Below, piece after piece: positions 27,301-37,826 of a stretch of DNA of 64,000 bases; position 1 is the first letter of the stretch; every line of letters starts with the position of its first letter. The stretch spans positions 635,076-699,075 of the forward strand of contig VZSE01009546.1 in NCBI GenBank assembly GCA_013398275.1. The letters are read 5' to 3'. Below the pieces are notes generated by a model, which ran no database searches, was not told where the DNA came from, and was given only the letters and a program-made list of their open reading frames with translations. The translations under genes and the position numbers were made by a program. This DNA is from Promerops cafer. Its lineage: Eukaryota; Chordata; Aves; Passeriformes; Nectariniidae.

Positions 27301-29008
27301 AAATTTTATTAAAGTCCAATATATCTTCCAAAAAGGCCTGCTAACACAATATTGCTGCTTCACATTCATCAGATAAAAGGAGGCAATTGTGTTGTAATTC
27401 CATTTATACCATTTTTCGGGAAAAGGGAGATTATTGTGAAGTGAATACTCATTACAAGGTGACTGGTGTTGGCTGAAGGACTTGAGACTGAGATTATTAA
27501 GTGAATTCTCAAGTGGCGCCCTTTAGTTAAAATTACCCCAGTGTGGGTCATGCCTGTTTTCATCCCCAGTGGAAAAGAGAGATCAGCATTGTTAACAATT
27601 TTACCTAGGAAAGTTTGCCATGTGAGATTTTGAAAAACACTAACAATTTGGTTTTTTGTTTTTTTTTTTTTTTCCCTTTGAAGCTCAGTTTATGAAACAT
27701 GCATAACTACGGTTGAAATACTACTTTTTAGTTTTTATTCCCATTTTTCCTTCTCTGCATCCCTCCTTTTTATTTAACTTTTGCTATTATTCATTCTCAG
27801 ATGATTAAGAAAAATATAAAATGTTTATTTCTTCACTTCTCACAGAAAAGGAGGGTGTTTTATATAGTCCCCATCTCAAAACAACCACAGAAATAATGAG
27901 ATGCTTCTCAAGTGTTTGAGTTTAGACCCTTTCTTGCAGTTTGTACTGTGCAGAATAGAATTAAAAGTAATAGGTTTTAGCCCTCTTAATGAAAGGAAGT
28001 AAAGAACTCAGCAGGATCATTTAGTCCTCACTCTGAAACTATCAGGGTTTGGGACAGTGGGGTTGATGCAACGTGCTTTGGCAACCTCTTAATTTGTTTC
28101 TGGTTCATGTTTGTTACTGGCTAAACTGCCTGCCTTTCAATATAAAAGTGAGCATCTCAACACAGGCTTCCAAAGAAAAGTTCACTTCTAGACTGGAAAA
28201 CAAAGGAATAGCTAGGAAGGATGCAAAGAGTCAAAGTAAAGGAGTCTGAAATTCTAGGTACTCTCAGGAGACATAAAAGACTGTATTTACATCATATGGG
28301 ATTTGAGCACATCACCTGGATGGATTAGTGTCCTATCTCACAAGGTTGAAATAATTTTAAAGTCACTCTGACTCTCACTTCAATAAAAGCGTAATTTTTC
28401 TAATGTGAGGTACCCTGGAAAGCTTCCCCCAAATAAGGACAGTCTTATTTTCAACAAAAGTTTCTCCTTTTAGCCACACTTTTTTTTCCCAGAGGTGCTA
28501 TTCTTTTCTACACTGACTAACAGTCTTATGAACACAATGAAGATTCCTGTACAGGTTTATTATAGTGTTTGTCCAAAATAATAAACAATTTCAAAATCAG
28601 TGCTTTCACTCAACTAATATGATCTGAATTTATTGCTATAAACAAAGAAGTGATATATGGGAGTAAATCTTTCAGGAATACTACCCCAATAGATGTTTTT
28701 CTGATCAGCTGTCATAAAGTTACTGTCCTGATTTCTAGTCATCAAGCAGGACTTAAATATATTTTTTCTTCATTCTTGGTAAAAAATGTACATTTGTGCA
28801 AACACAGGACTTCATATTAATATACAGAGATGAATTAAATATACTCTTGATCCGAAATTTTAAGTACCATAGAATGCTTATGATATCCTTCTTTTATCAA
28901 AACCCTTGCAAGCCCATTAAAAATGCTTTATGTGCTTTATGCAAATCACCAGATTCTGTCAAGATGCTTGGCCCTACTCTTCTAAATACATAATTTAGCT
29001 TCTTCCTC
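15331..29008. other. AT-rich non-coding DNA, no gene seen
   Basis: About 13.7 kb of mostly single-copy sequence with open frames of 60-95 codons on either strand and none with a recognisable domain. 18340-18420 and 21120-21175 are very A/T-rich. A 17-bp inverted repeat (CACCTGA-CAG-TCAGGTG) is at 24505-24521. A poly-T run lies near 27655-27673. 27370-27570 has irregular, motif-rich sequence that might be conserved. No transposon was recognised. Confidence 0.55.
24505..24521. repeat. 17-bp inverted repeat
   Basis: Two perfect 7-base arms, CACCTGA and TCAGGTG, around a CAG spacer. Each arm contains an E-box half-configuration (CACCTG / CAGGTG), the core bound by ZEB/Snail-type factors. Function is inference only. 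Confidence 0.55.
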
Positions 29009-31129
29009 AACAAACTGAAAGTCCTTTGTTGACTTGTGAAGAAAAGTGATTATTTTTCACTCTATGTACAGGTCAGACCCACCCCAAACTGAAAATATTA
29101 CAGTAATTTGTGTACCTGAATATAATTTTCTCCCTTTTAGATAGTGAGTGAGCGAATTTCTTGACAATTAGTCAATTCCTTCATCTATATACCTTTAGGT
29201 TATCACACCTTCTAAGCACTAGGACTTTCACAGGCTCATTGGCTATGTTTCAGAGATTAACTCTTTTTACCCTACCTAAATTACTGTAATTCCTTTCAAA
29301 AATATTTCCTAGGATTTTACAGAGTCAGTGGGTTTATGCTGATTATGCAGATTTGTGAACACACACATTATCTTTAGAATACCAATTGTTTTATACACAC
29401 TTCAGGAATGTTATAGGTTTGGGGAAAAAAAAAAAAAAAAAAAAAAGGAAAGGACAAGTAAAATCCTTAAATTCTTTCATTTCAAGGTTTTCTGAAAGTA
29501 GTTACCAAGAACAACTGATTCACAGGAAGCTCCACCTGAATAAGAGGAAATATGAGGAAGAGCTTTGTGGGTGACCACGCACTGTAATCTGTCACCCAGA
29601 GAGGCTGTGGAATCCTTTTCACTGGACTTATAAAAGAAATACCTGGATGCAATTCTGTGGAATGTACTCTAGGATAACCCTGCCTGAGCAGAGAGGTTGG
29701 ACCAGATGGCCCACTGTGGTCCCTTCCCACATTACCCTTTTGGTGAGCATGTCATTCTGTGATATTTCTGCCACTCAGTCTTCTCTGCTTCACAGGAAAA
29801 CCACTCTGACAGACCTGCTCCTCTGAAAGTGTCGGTATCACATCTTATTGTATAAGATGTAAAAGATATGCAGGAAACTTATATAAATGTGAGATGGTCT
29901 TGCCTCTATTGCTGCCAGTTTTGTGCTAAAATACTTAAATAAAAACCAGTTCCAGACACCTATTATATAAACATTACTTTAAACAAGGATGGTCACCTCT
30001 TCTGAGATTCCTTTATACCATGGGGTCTGTGCTGTTACTGCATTCAGGATGAGGTACCCTTTTGGCAGAAAAAAGTTGCTTTTGCCTCTTTAATTTTCTG
30101 CACCTTCATAAATTTTTTCCACTCAATCACCAGAGCAAACCAAGCAAGCCAGTAAGTCTGCCACAACTTCTGGAGAAAGGAATTCTGTCTTCTAGTTCCT
30201 ACGTTCCTCTCCATCTGGTTTCTGGTCGATACACATACACATAACTACTGTTTGCAAGGAGAGAACTCCACAGTTATGCATCCTCGTAGTCATAAAACAT
30301 AAGGCTCAAACTCACTCATGGTGGCATTTCTGTTAGACATATTTTCACTTAGTGAACCAGGAAACAAAAACAGCAGCATGTGGCTCACCTATGAGACTCT
30401 GTCATGTGATGTGCAAAAATAACATTCAACCAGTCTCAGACCCTCATCACTTCCAAAGAAAGAATGTGGGATGTTAGGTAGGCTTAAAGAATTACCTGTG
30501 TTCATCCCATAAATTAGAAGTCTTGTTACTGCTTTTGAATAGCATATAAACATTCAAGAAAGCTGATCTTCTCATTGATACTCCACAAAGAATAGGGGTA
30601 AGGAAAATTTTTAAAAAATATATTTCTTGTCAGTTATTAATTCAAATCTAATTGCATTACAATAATATGACATTTTAATTGAGCTTCACCTTTCTATTAA
30701 CTGTGGAAAGATTTTACTCTTAAATTTACTTATTGTCAATCTTTTGTTCTTAATTCACTTACTGTCATAAGACCCATGAAAAAAATCACTCTACTGGCTC
30801 ACCAAAATTACTGTAAACTTCTGTTTCACTGTAATGCTTTCTTTGGTGACTAGCACAATGTAAAACAACCACTGTCATGCTTTAGGGCATTTTTCCCCAC
30901 ATTTTTAGGGACTTTGAATGAAAACCTGAGGAGTCATTTTTGCAGACTTGACAAAGGGAGAAGATGGTCATCAACATGTAAAACAGAGCAGAGACCTATG
31001 AGGGGCAAGAGGCAGGTGGACCTCTTTGAAAATACAGGCTGGTTTATTAGAAATAATCATAAATCATTTCACATTATCCTTATGATACTTCATTTTGTTT
31101 ATCCTCAGTTTTCTATGGGAAAATAAAAA
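29009..31129. repeat. 2.1-kb duplicated block, copy A
   Basis: From AACAAACTGAAAG at 29009 to the GGGAAAATAAAAA before the N gap, the sequence recurs in the same order and orientation at 31243-33410. It contains a 22-A run at 29425-29446, a CR1 fragment, and otherwise AT-rich non-coding DNA. Open frames here (62, 82, 60 and 70 codons) recur in copy B and have no recognisable product. The left breakpoint has unique sequence on its outer side, and the right one falls at the gap. Confidence 0.93.
29511..29768 (+). mobile_element. CR1 LINE 3' fragment (copy A)
   Basis: Sense-strand CR1 end. CACAGGAAGCTCCACCTGAA is at 29521, then CCCAGAGAGGCTGTGGAAT, GATGCAATTCTGTGGAATGT and TTGGACCAGATGGCCCACTG, and it closes with CATTCTGTGATATTTCTG. 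About 260 bp remain, with no coding capacity. Several small deletions relative to the usual CR1 layout mark it as old. The 82-codon minus-strand open frame over it is antisense CR1. Confidence 0.88.
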
Positions 31130-31242
31130 NNNNNNNNNNNNNNNNNNNNNNNNNNNNNNNNNNNNNNNNNNNNNNNNNNNNNNNNNNNNNNNNNNNNNNN
31201 NNNNNNNNNNNNNNNNNNNNNNNNNNNNNNNNNNNNNNNNNN
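31130..31242. other. Assembly gap, 113 N
   Basis: Undetermined bases. The sequence to the left ends copy A and the sequence to the right begins copy B of the same 2.1-kb block, so the gap sits exactly at the duplication junction. The real distance is unknown and may be zero or negative. Confidence 1.
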
Positions 31243-31618
31243 AACAAACTGAAAGTCCTTTGTTGACTTGTGAAGAAAAGTGATTATTTTTTACTCTATG
31301 TGCAGGTCAGACCCACCCCAAACTGAAAATATTACAGTGTACCTGAATATAATTTTCTCCCTTTTAGATAGTGAGTGAGCGAATTTCTTGACAATTAGTC
31401 AATTCCTTCATCTATATACCTTTAGGTTATCACACCTTCTAAGCACTAGGACTTTCACAGGCTCATTGGCTATGTTTCAGAGATTAACTCTTTTTACCCT
31501 ACCTAAATTACTGTAATTCCTTTCAAAAATATCTCCTAGGATTTTACAGAGTCAGTGGGTTTATGCTGATTATGCAGATTTGTGAACACACACATTATCT
31601 TTAGAATACCAATTGTTT

Positions 31619-31712
31619 TATACACACTTCAGGAATGTTATAGGTTTGGGGAAAAAAAAANTATACACCCTTCAGGAAAGTTATAGGGTTGGGGAAAAAA
31701 AAAAAAAAAAAA
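31619..31712. repeat. Nested duplication around single N at 31661
   Basis: TATACACACTTCAGGAATG at 31619 and TATACACCCTTCAGGAAAG at 31662 begin two versions of the same approximately 42-bp segment. Each ends in GGGG plus a poly-A run of 9 or 18 bases, and one N separates them. Copy A has this segment once, with 22 A. It probably reflects an assembly break at the homopolymer. The 75-codon open frame that crosses the N is not real. Confidence 0.88.
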
Positions 31713-31776
31713 GGAAAGGACAAGTAAAATACTTCAATTCTTTCATTTCAAGGTTTTCTGAAAGTAGTTACCAAGA

Positions 31777-32048
31777 ACAACTGATTCACAGGAAGCTCCA
31801 CCTGAATAAGAGGAAATATGAGGAAGAGCTTTGTGGGTGACCACGCACTGTAATCTGTCACCCAGAGAGGCTGTGGAATCCTTTTCACTGGACTTATAAA
31901 AGAAATACCTGGGTGCAATTCTGTGGAATGTACTCTAGGATAACCCTGCCTGAGCAGGGTTGGACCAACCTGAGAGGTTGGACCAGATGGCCCACTGTGG
32001 TCCCTTCCCACATTACCCTTTTGGTGAGCATGTCATTCTGTGATATTT
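31777..32048 (+). mobile_element. CR1 LINE 3' fragment (copy B)
   Basis: Same CR1 insertion as at 29511-29768, with the same flanks and the same truncation point, so it was copied with the block and is not a second insertion. It differs by a 15-bp insertion at 31958-31972 containing the inverted repeat GGTTGG-A-CCAACC, and by one substitution (GGGTGC for GGATGC). Confidence 0.88.
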
Positions 32049-33410
32049 CTGCCACTCAGTCTTCTCTGCTTCACAGGAAAACCACTCTGACAGACCTGCT
32101 CCTCTGAAAGTGTCGGTATCACATCTTATTGTATAAGATGTAAAAGATATGCAGGAAACTTATATAAATGTGAGATGGTCTTGCCTCTATTGCTGCCAGT
32201 TTTGTGCTAAAATACTTAAATAAAAACCAGTTCCAGACACCTATTATATAAACATTACTTTAAACAAGGATGGTCACCTCTTCTGAGATTCCTTTATACC
32301 ATGGGGTCTGTGCTGTTATTGCATTCAGGATGAGGTACCCTTTTGGCAGAAAAAAGTTGCTTTTGCCTCTTTAATTTTCTGCACCTTCATAAATTTTTTC
32401 CACTCAATCACCAGAGCAAACCAAGCAAGCCAGTAAGTCTGCCACAACTTCTGGAGAAAGGAATTCTGTCTTCTAGTTCCTACGTTCCTCTCCATCTGGT
32501 TTCTGGTCGATACACATACACATAACTACTGTTTGCAAGGAGAGAACTCCACAGTTATGCATCCTCGTAGTCATAAAACATAAGGCTCAAACTCACTCAT
32601 GGTGGCATTTCTGTTAGACATATTTTCACTTAGTGAACCAGGAAACAAAAACAGCAGCATGTGGCTCACCTATGAGACTCTGTCATGTGATGTGCAAAAA
32701 TAACATTCAAGCAGTCTCAGACCCTCATCACTTCCAAAGAAAGAATGTGGGATGTTAGGTAGGCTTAAAGAATTACCTGTGTTCATCCCATAAATTAGAA
32801 GTCTTGTTACTGCTTTTGAATAGCATATAAACATTCAAGAAAGCTGATCTTCTCATTGATACTCCACAAAGAATAGGGGTAAGGAAAATTTTTAAAAAAT
32901 ATATTTCTTGTCAGTTATTAATTCAAATCTAATTGCATTACAATAATATGACATTTTAATTGAGCTTCACCTTTCTATTAACTGTGGAAAGATTTTACTC
33001 TTAAATTTACTTATTGTCAATCTTTTGTTCTTAATTCACTTACTGTCATAAGACCCATGAAAAAAATCACTCTACTGGCTCACCAAAATTACTGTAAACT
33101 TCTGTTTCACTGTAATGCTTTCTTTGGTGACTAGCACAATGTAAAACAACCACTGTCATGCTTTAGGGCATTTTTCCCCACATTTTTAGGGACTTTGAAT
33201 GAAAACCTGAGGAGTCATTTTTGCAGACTTGACAAAGGGAGAAGATGGTCATCAACATGTAAAACAGAGCAGAGACCTATGAGGGGCAAGAGGCAGGTGG
33301 ACCTCTTTGAAAATACAGGCTGGTTTATTAGAAATAATCATAAATCATTTCACATTATCCTTATGATACTTCATTTTGTTTATCCTCAGTTTTCTATGGG
33401 AAAATAAAAA

Positions 33411-34780
33411 AACAAATCAGCCCGGCTCTTCACCGACATCTGTTTATCTGTCGCTTCTGTCCTAATGCTGGAAACCTCTTCTGTTGCTTGCTTACTTCTT
33501 TTTCAAATCATTTTCTGGGGTTTTTTACTTTCTTTTCTTTTTTTTTTCCCTCTAAAATGATTATTTTTTTTTTTTTTAGTAAAGCTGTGGCATAATTTTT
33601 GGGGTCATGCTGGCTTATATTAGGGGTAGAAAAGAGAATATAATTGTTCACACTCTCCCCTTCCTGTTGTGAAACATCAGAGGACCACAAGCAGGCCATG
33701 AGTGTTTGAACTGGTTTTGTAGCAGCACAATTCCAACCAAATACGCTCAGTATTTGTATAAATTCATATTCGTAATATGTATTCCAACCAATACATCAGT
33801 TACCAACAAAAAGTCCCAGAACCCTCCCTGGTGTCACCAAATCACTTGATGCAGTCATAGACTTCTTTCAGCTCTTCAAGAATGAAGAAGTTTACCTCTG
33901 TTGATACACACAGAGATTACTTGCTCAGGTGCAGAAATTATCCTGCAGTTGTGATCTGGATGAGTCCCCTCCCCCACTTACTCCTCTTTCACCAACCCAT
34001 AAAATTACAGGTGGAAGATGCTTTTTTATTTACAGGATGGGTCTGTTTCTGAGGTAGTATTCTCAAGAGCTGATCTGTAAGGAAGAATTACAGCAGCCCA
34101 AGAAGTTCTGGCAGACCACAGCAAAGGATGGAAAACAGAGCTGACTTCTAGGCTGGTGCCAGACACACCTCGTCTCCTTTCCATTCCCAGGTTTTTACCT
34201 CTGCTGATAGACTATGCAAATGTTCTACAATATTGCTTCTCAAGCTGTTACAGGTACAAACTATCTAGATATTTAGATACTACGGTACCTAATAGGATGC
34301 TATCAATCTTTTATAGTAAGGGAACACATAAATTATAAACAAATATGTCCTTTGGTCTAGTGGAACAGCATAATGATCAAAGATACACAATAGAAATGTA
34401 TTTGCTTCTACAGTAAGCTTTATTCCCTCAGTGCTCAGTCCGTAGTGATGGACAGGCAGTGAGCTGTCAGTTTTTGTTCTGTCTGTCACACTACACTTAC
34501 CTCCTGTTGTTTTAAGTAATCAATATGGGGGCTGAAATCACCTACCACTACCTCTGCTACCTACTATTTTGTCCACTCATAAATTATGAATCCCTGCACA
34601 ACGTCAAGTCTACAATTTCGATTGCATTTGCTAATCATTGATCAATAATTCAAAAGCCTCTTCTTCTTCTTCGAGGGTCCCTAGTTTCCTGGAACATATG
34701 GCAAAAAGCTGACAGTGTTCACAAAACTATTCCCTTATCATAAAAAAGGAGCCAAGGCAAACAAGTTGTTGGAAGTTGTT
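33411..34780. other. AT-rich non-coding DNA, no gene seen
   Basis: T-rich low complexity at 33530-33585. The rest is unique, with open frames of 60-66 codons that have no recognisable product. Confidence 0.55.
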
Positions 34781-34954
34781 TCTCTCTTTTTCTTTTTCTT
34801 TTTCTTTTTCTTTTTCTTTTTCTTTTTCTTTTTCTTTTTCTTTTTCTTTTTCTTTTTCTTTTTCTTTTTCTTTTTCTTTTTCTTTTTCCTTTTTTTCTTT
34901 TTCCTTTTTGCTTTTTTTCTTTTTCCTTTTTGCTTTTTCCTTTTTCTTTTTTCC
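34781..34954. repeat. 174-bp polypyrimidine (CTTTTT)n tract
   Basis: The plus strand is T and C almost throughout; the only purines I see are two G in the TTTTTGCTTTTT variants near 34910 and 34932. The core is a regular hexamer CTTTTT from about 34790 to 34885, then degenerates into CCTTTTT variants. Long homopurine-homopyrimidine mirror repeats can form intramolecular triplex (H-DNA) and cause polymerase stalling. The phenylalanine/leucine/serine-rich open frames of 82 and 97 codons here are translations of the repeat. Confidence 0.95.
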
Positions 34955-37599
34955 TGGGGATAGACGTTTTTGTTATTATTGCCTCACCTTTCTACAGTTA
35001 GTGACTGCACAAGTACTCGAATGCAGTATCTTACAGAAGTGTTTTCAGCTTCATACCTTGAGAAGATGAACCACTTATCAGACAAACTGGCTAGTTTGGT
35101 TTTACAATGATAATGATTGCTATGCTTACTTTTAATGGGACTGGACTATATTTCCTTTCCAGAAGGGAAATATTGCATGTTTATGTTATGGTGTTTATTC
35201 GCTATAAAAGATCATGAAAATGAGATAAAAAATAATCTTTATTGTGTGTTCCTGTAAATGCATAACCAGGAACATAGTGAGGAATAGAGTCTTTCACAAG
35301 TGAATCTGAAGTCTTTATCCATTACAAGAAAGTCACAGAATGCCTGCTCCAGTATTTCTTTCTCTGAGGTTGTTTTATTAGCTATTTTACTGCTAGAGTA
35401 GGACCATGAATAATAAATATCATCATACAGAACAATTCTGATTACTTCTCCATGGAAACCTTTTAAATGGCCAGATCCTGAAAACACATACAAAAATTCA
35501 CTTCATGAATTATCTCTGTGGTTTAAAGAAGAGAAGCTCAGGCATGCTAGTGTATTTGATTATTTTCATGACTACCATAAGAAAGCCTCAAACTTTCTCG
35601 GTCCTTTGTCCTATGACCTTAATTTTAGAAGAGATATAAACAGGCTTATTTAGATTGTGTTGTGTAAAAGCCTCCTTTAATAAAATAAACTTCTTTTTGT
35701 ATTATAATTAATTGGTTAAGGATTTACATTAAAATAAATAAATGAAACCAGTATGCCATACGATTTTTTTGTTTTATTGCATCCTCTAAAATAATCTATT
35801 TATCTCTTCCTCTATTTCCTACAACTGTATGTAACAATTAAATAAGTTTTTAAAAGAGCAACCCAGTCTTACAAACCTCTTAATAAATTCACTAACATAG
35901 TCATTATGTTTTTCTAGGAGAAAAGACACTATATGCTTGTCTTGAGATTAACTGATATAGCAGCCACAAGTATAGTTAATATCAGACAGAAGACCAGTTT
36001 TATTCTGGTTGTGTCAGATTCTTGTTGGACATTTAAAGGTGGTACCTTGCAAGGTGCTTACAAGAAACATGAATCACCAAAAACTGCACATTTGCTGCCT
36101 AGTAAAGCTCATATTAAAACAGAATAACAGTAGTCCTTTCTGTTAAAAGAAAACAAAAACTCTAATTTCTTTAAATTTTAAAACTAATTTCAAAAGTTGT
36201 AACCAGCTTGTGAATGAGATATCCCTGATATCCTCTTTCGTTTTTTTTTCCTTTTCTTTTCAAATTTGATAAAAATATCCAAATTATAGTTCTTTGCTGA
36301 TTTTTCATGTACAAATAGGAACAGAATAAGAATCATTTATAGAATATAATATATCAATACAACTATTATGTATCATTCTCAGAATGACCAGAATTCATGT
36401 TGTATTGTCTTGATTCATATTACTGAGCACAGAAGTTAAAATCAAGGTGGCTTCTAGATGACAATATGTTTTTGTTTCTATGTTTGGTGTCTTTTTAACT
36501 GTCTGGGTAATGATAAGAAATAATTCCTACCCTACATTATATGTACATGCAGTGTTATCATGTATGGGCACATGAGCTTAGCAGTCAGAGGAACAGAGTG
36601 GAAGAGAAAAAGAAAAATGGTAATGGGGTGATGCAGGTGCACAGAGTAAGACTTTTCCTACATTAATAACTTGGAAAGTTTCTTGACTAGTTAAAATTAT
36701 TGTAGTGGAAAATAAGTTTTAAGAGACATAATTACGATCACTCCAGATTTTTATGTATTTTTCCTTTTTGAAATCAGAAGGTTTTTTTCCTAATCGCCTT
36801 TTATTTTTGCATGGCTTTCTTGTTAGAATTTTGGTCAAAAAACCCAAAAACCTTTCCAAAGAGAGAGCACATGATGATATGTATTGTGAAGAGTCAATAG
36901 ATGGAACTACAGTTCTACATTTCTATGGTATCTCTTTTCTTAGCAACACAAAGACTTCCTGAAAGTCAAAATTTACTGTAGACAATAAAGAATTTGAAAG
37001 AAAACTGTTTTGGAGAATTATTCTCAAAATCATCAGAGATCTAGTAACATAAGGAGTCTTATTTTTATCGTTTTAAGTTAAGATTTGGATATTTTAGAAG
37101 AAATAAAATATTGGCATTTGTTTTAATAGTGAAAATAAATTGTGTTTAAATCAAAATATAGAACCCCAAATAAAAGGTGTCAACAACATTTTGGCAAAGG
37201 TGTTCCAAGCAGACTAAAATTATTTTCTGCAAACTGATAATTAATGACACTGAAGTTATGAATCAAAAATCACATATATAAAATTGGAAATCTCTTACAA
37301 ATAGTTTTACTTTCAAGTGCGAACTTTAATCTTTGCCTTATTTTACTTCCTAGTTCCTTTTTTTAGCAGTCATTCCTTTGCCAATTTGGATCAATCATGC
37401 CAAAACCAGTTTTGTGCAATACTTTATGTATTTCTGGCAGCAAATTCCATCCTTTTCTAACATATTTCAGAGTCTGTGGTAATGGTGGTGGAAGGAGTCT
37501 GCCACAGAGCACAGCTGGACAGTTGGCCAGCACATAAAAAATATCCAGCTGCTTGACAAAAATAAGTATCAAAATCTGTTCCAGTTCTGTCCTGTTTGT
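34955..37599. other. AT-rich non-coding DNA, no gene seen
   Basis: Open frames reach 84 codons on either strand with no recognisable product. No transposon signature was seen. The sequence is mostly A/T-rich and single copy. Confidence 0.55.
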
Positions 37600-37826
37600 T
37601 CTTTGACATGAGGGAAAAGTTTTTTACACTGAGGGTGACTGAGCACCAGCACAGGTTCCTCACAGAGACTGTGGAGTCATAGAGGTTGTGGAGTCTCCAT
37701 CCTTAGAGATATTCAAAGTTTGCCTGGACATGGTCCTGGGCAACTGGCTGTAAGTGGGCCTGCTTGAGCAAGGATGGATCAGATGGCCCCCAGAAGTCCC
37801 TTCCCACCCCAGCCATTCCATGATTT
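37600..37826 (+). mobile_element. CR1 LINE 3' fragment
   Basis: Sense-strand CR1 end. GACATGAGGGAAAAGTTTTT at 37605 leads to GAGGGTGACTGAGCACCAGC, GGAGATATTC-like GAGATATTCAAAG, a GCCTGGACATGGTCCTGGGC segment, GGATCAGATGGCCCCCAGAA and the tail CCATTCCATGATTT. About 227 bp are left, without coding capacity. An internal near-repeat of GTGGAGTC (about 37670-37697) is a small duplication specific to this copy. The tail ends in one unit and has no extended octamer array. Confidence 0.9.

Larger units (their letters stand above)
31243..33410. repeat. 2.1-kb duplicated block, copy B
   Basis: Second copy of 29009-31129. Differences seen by eye are few: a handful of substitutions; a 7-bp deletion (AATTTGT, copy A about 29106); a 15-bp insertion GGTTGGACCAACCTG at 31958-31972 inside the CR1; and a further duplication around a single N at 31661. 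That is well under 1% substitution, similar to allelic differences within an individual. After 33410 the sequence continues into unique DNA. Confidence 0.93.

Noticed and set aside
29482..29730. 82-codon minus-strand frame, repeated at 31748-32011
   Set aside because: Antisense of the CR1 fragment; recurrence is due to the block duplication and not to a gene family.
31095..31283. 62-codon open frame crossing the N gap
   Set aside because: Most of its codons are undetermined; it exists only because Ns contain no stop.
31777..32048. Two independent CR1 insertions at 29.5 and 31.8 kb
   Set aside because: Same truncation point, same flanks and same private changes, so it is one insertion copied with the duplicated block.
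34715..35069. Phe/Leu/Ser-rich open frames of 82 and 97 codons that might look like membrane proteins
   Set aside because: They are translations of the polypyrimidine tract. Hydrophobicity comes from TTT and CTT codons, not from selection.
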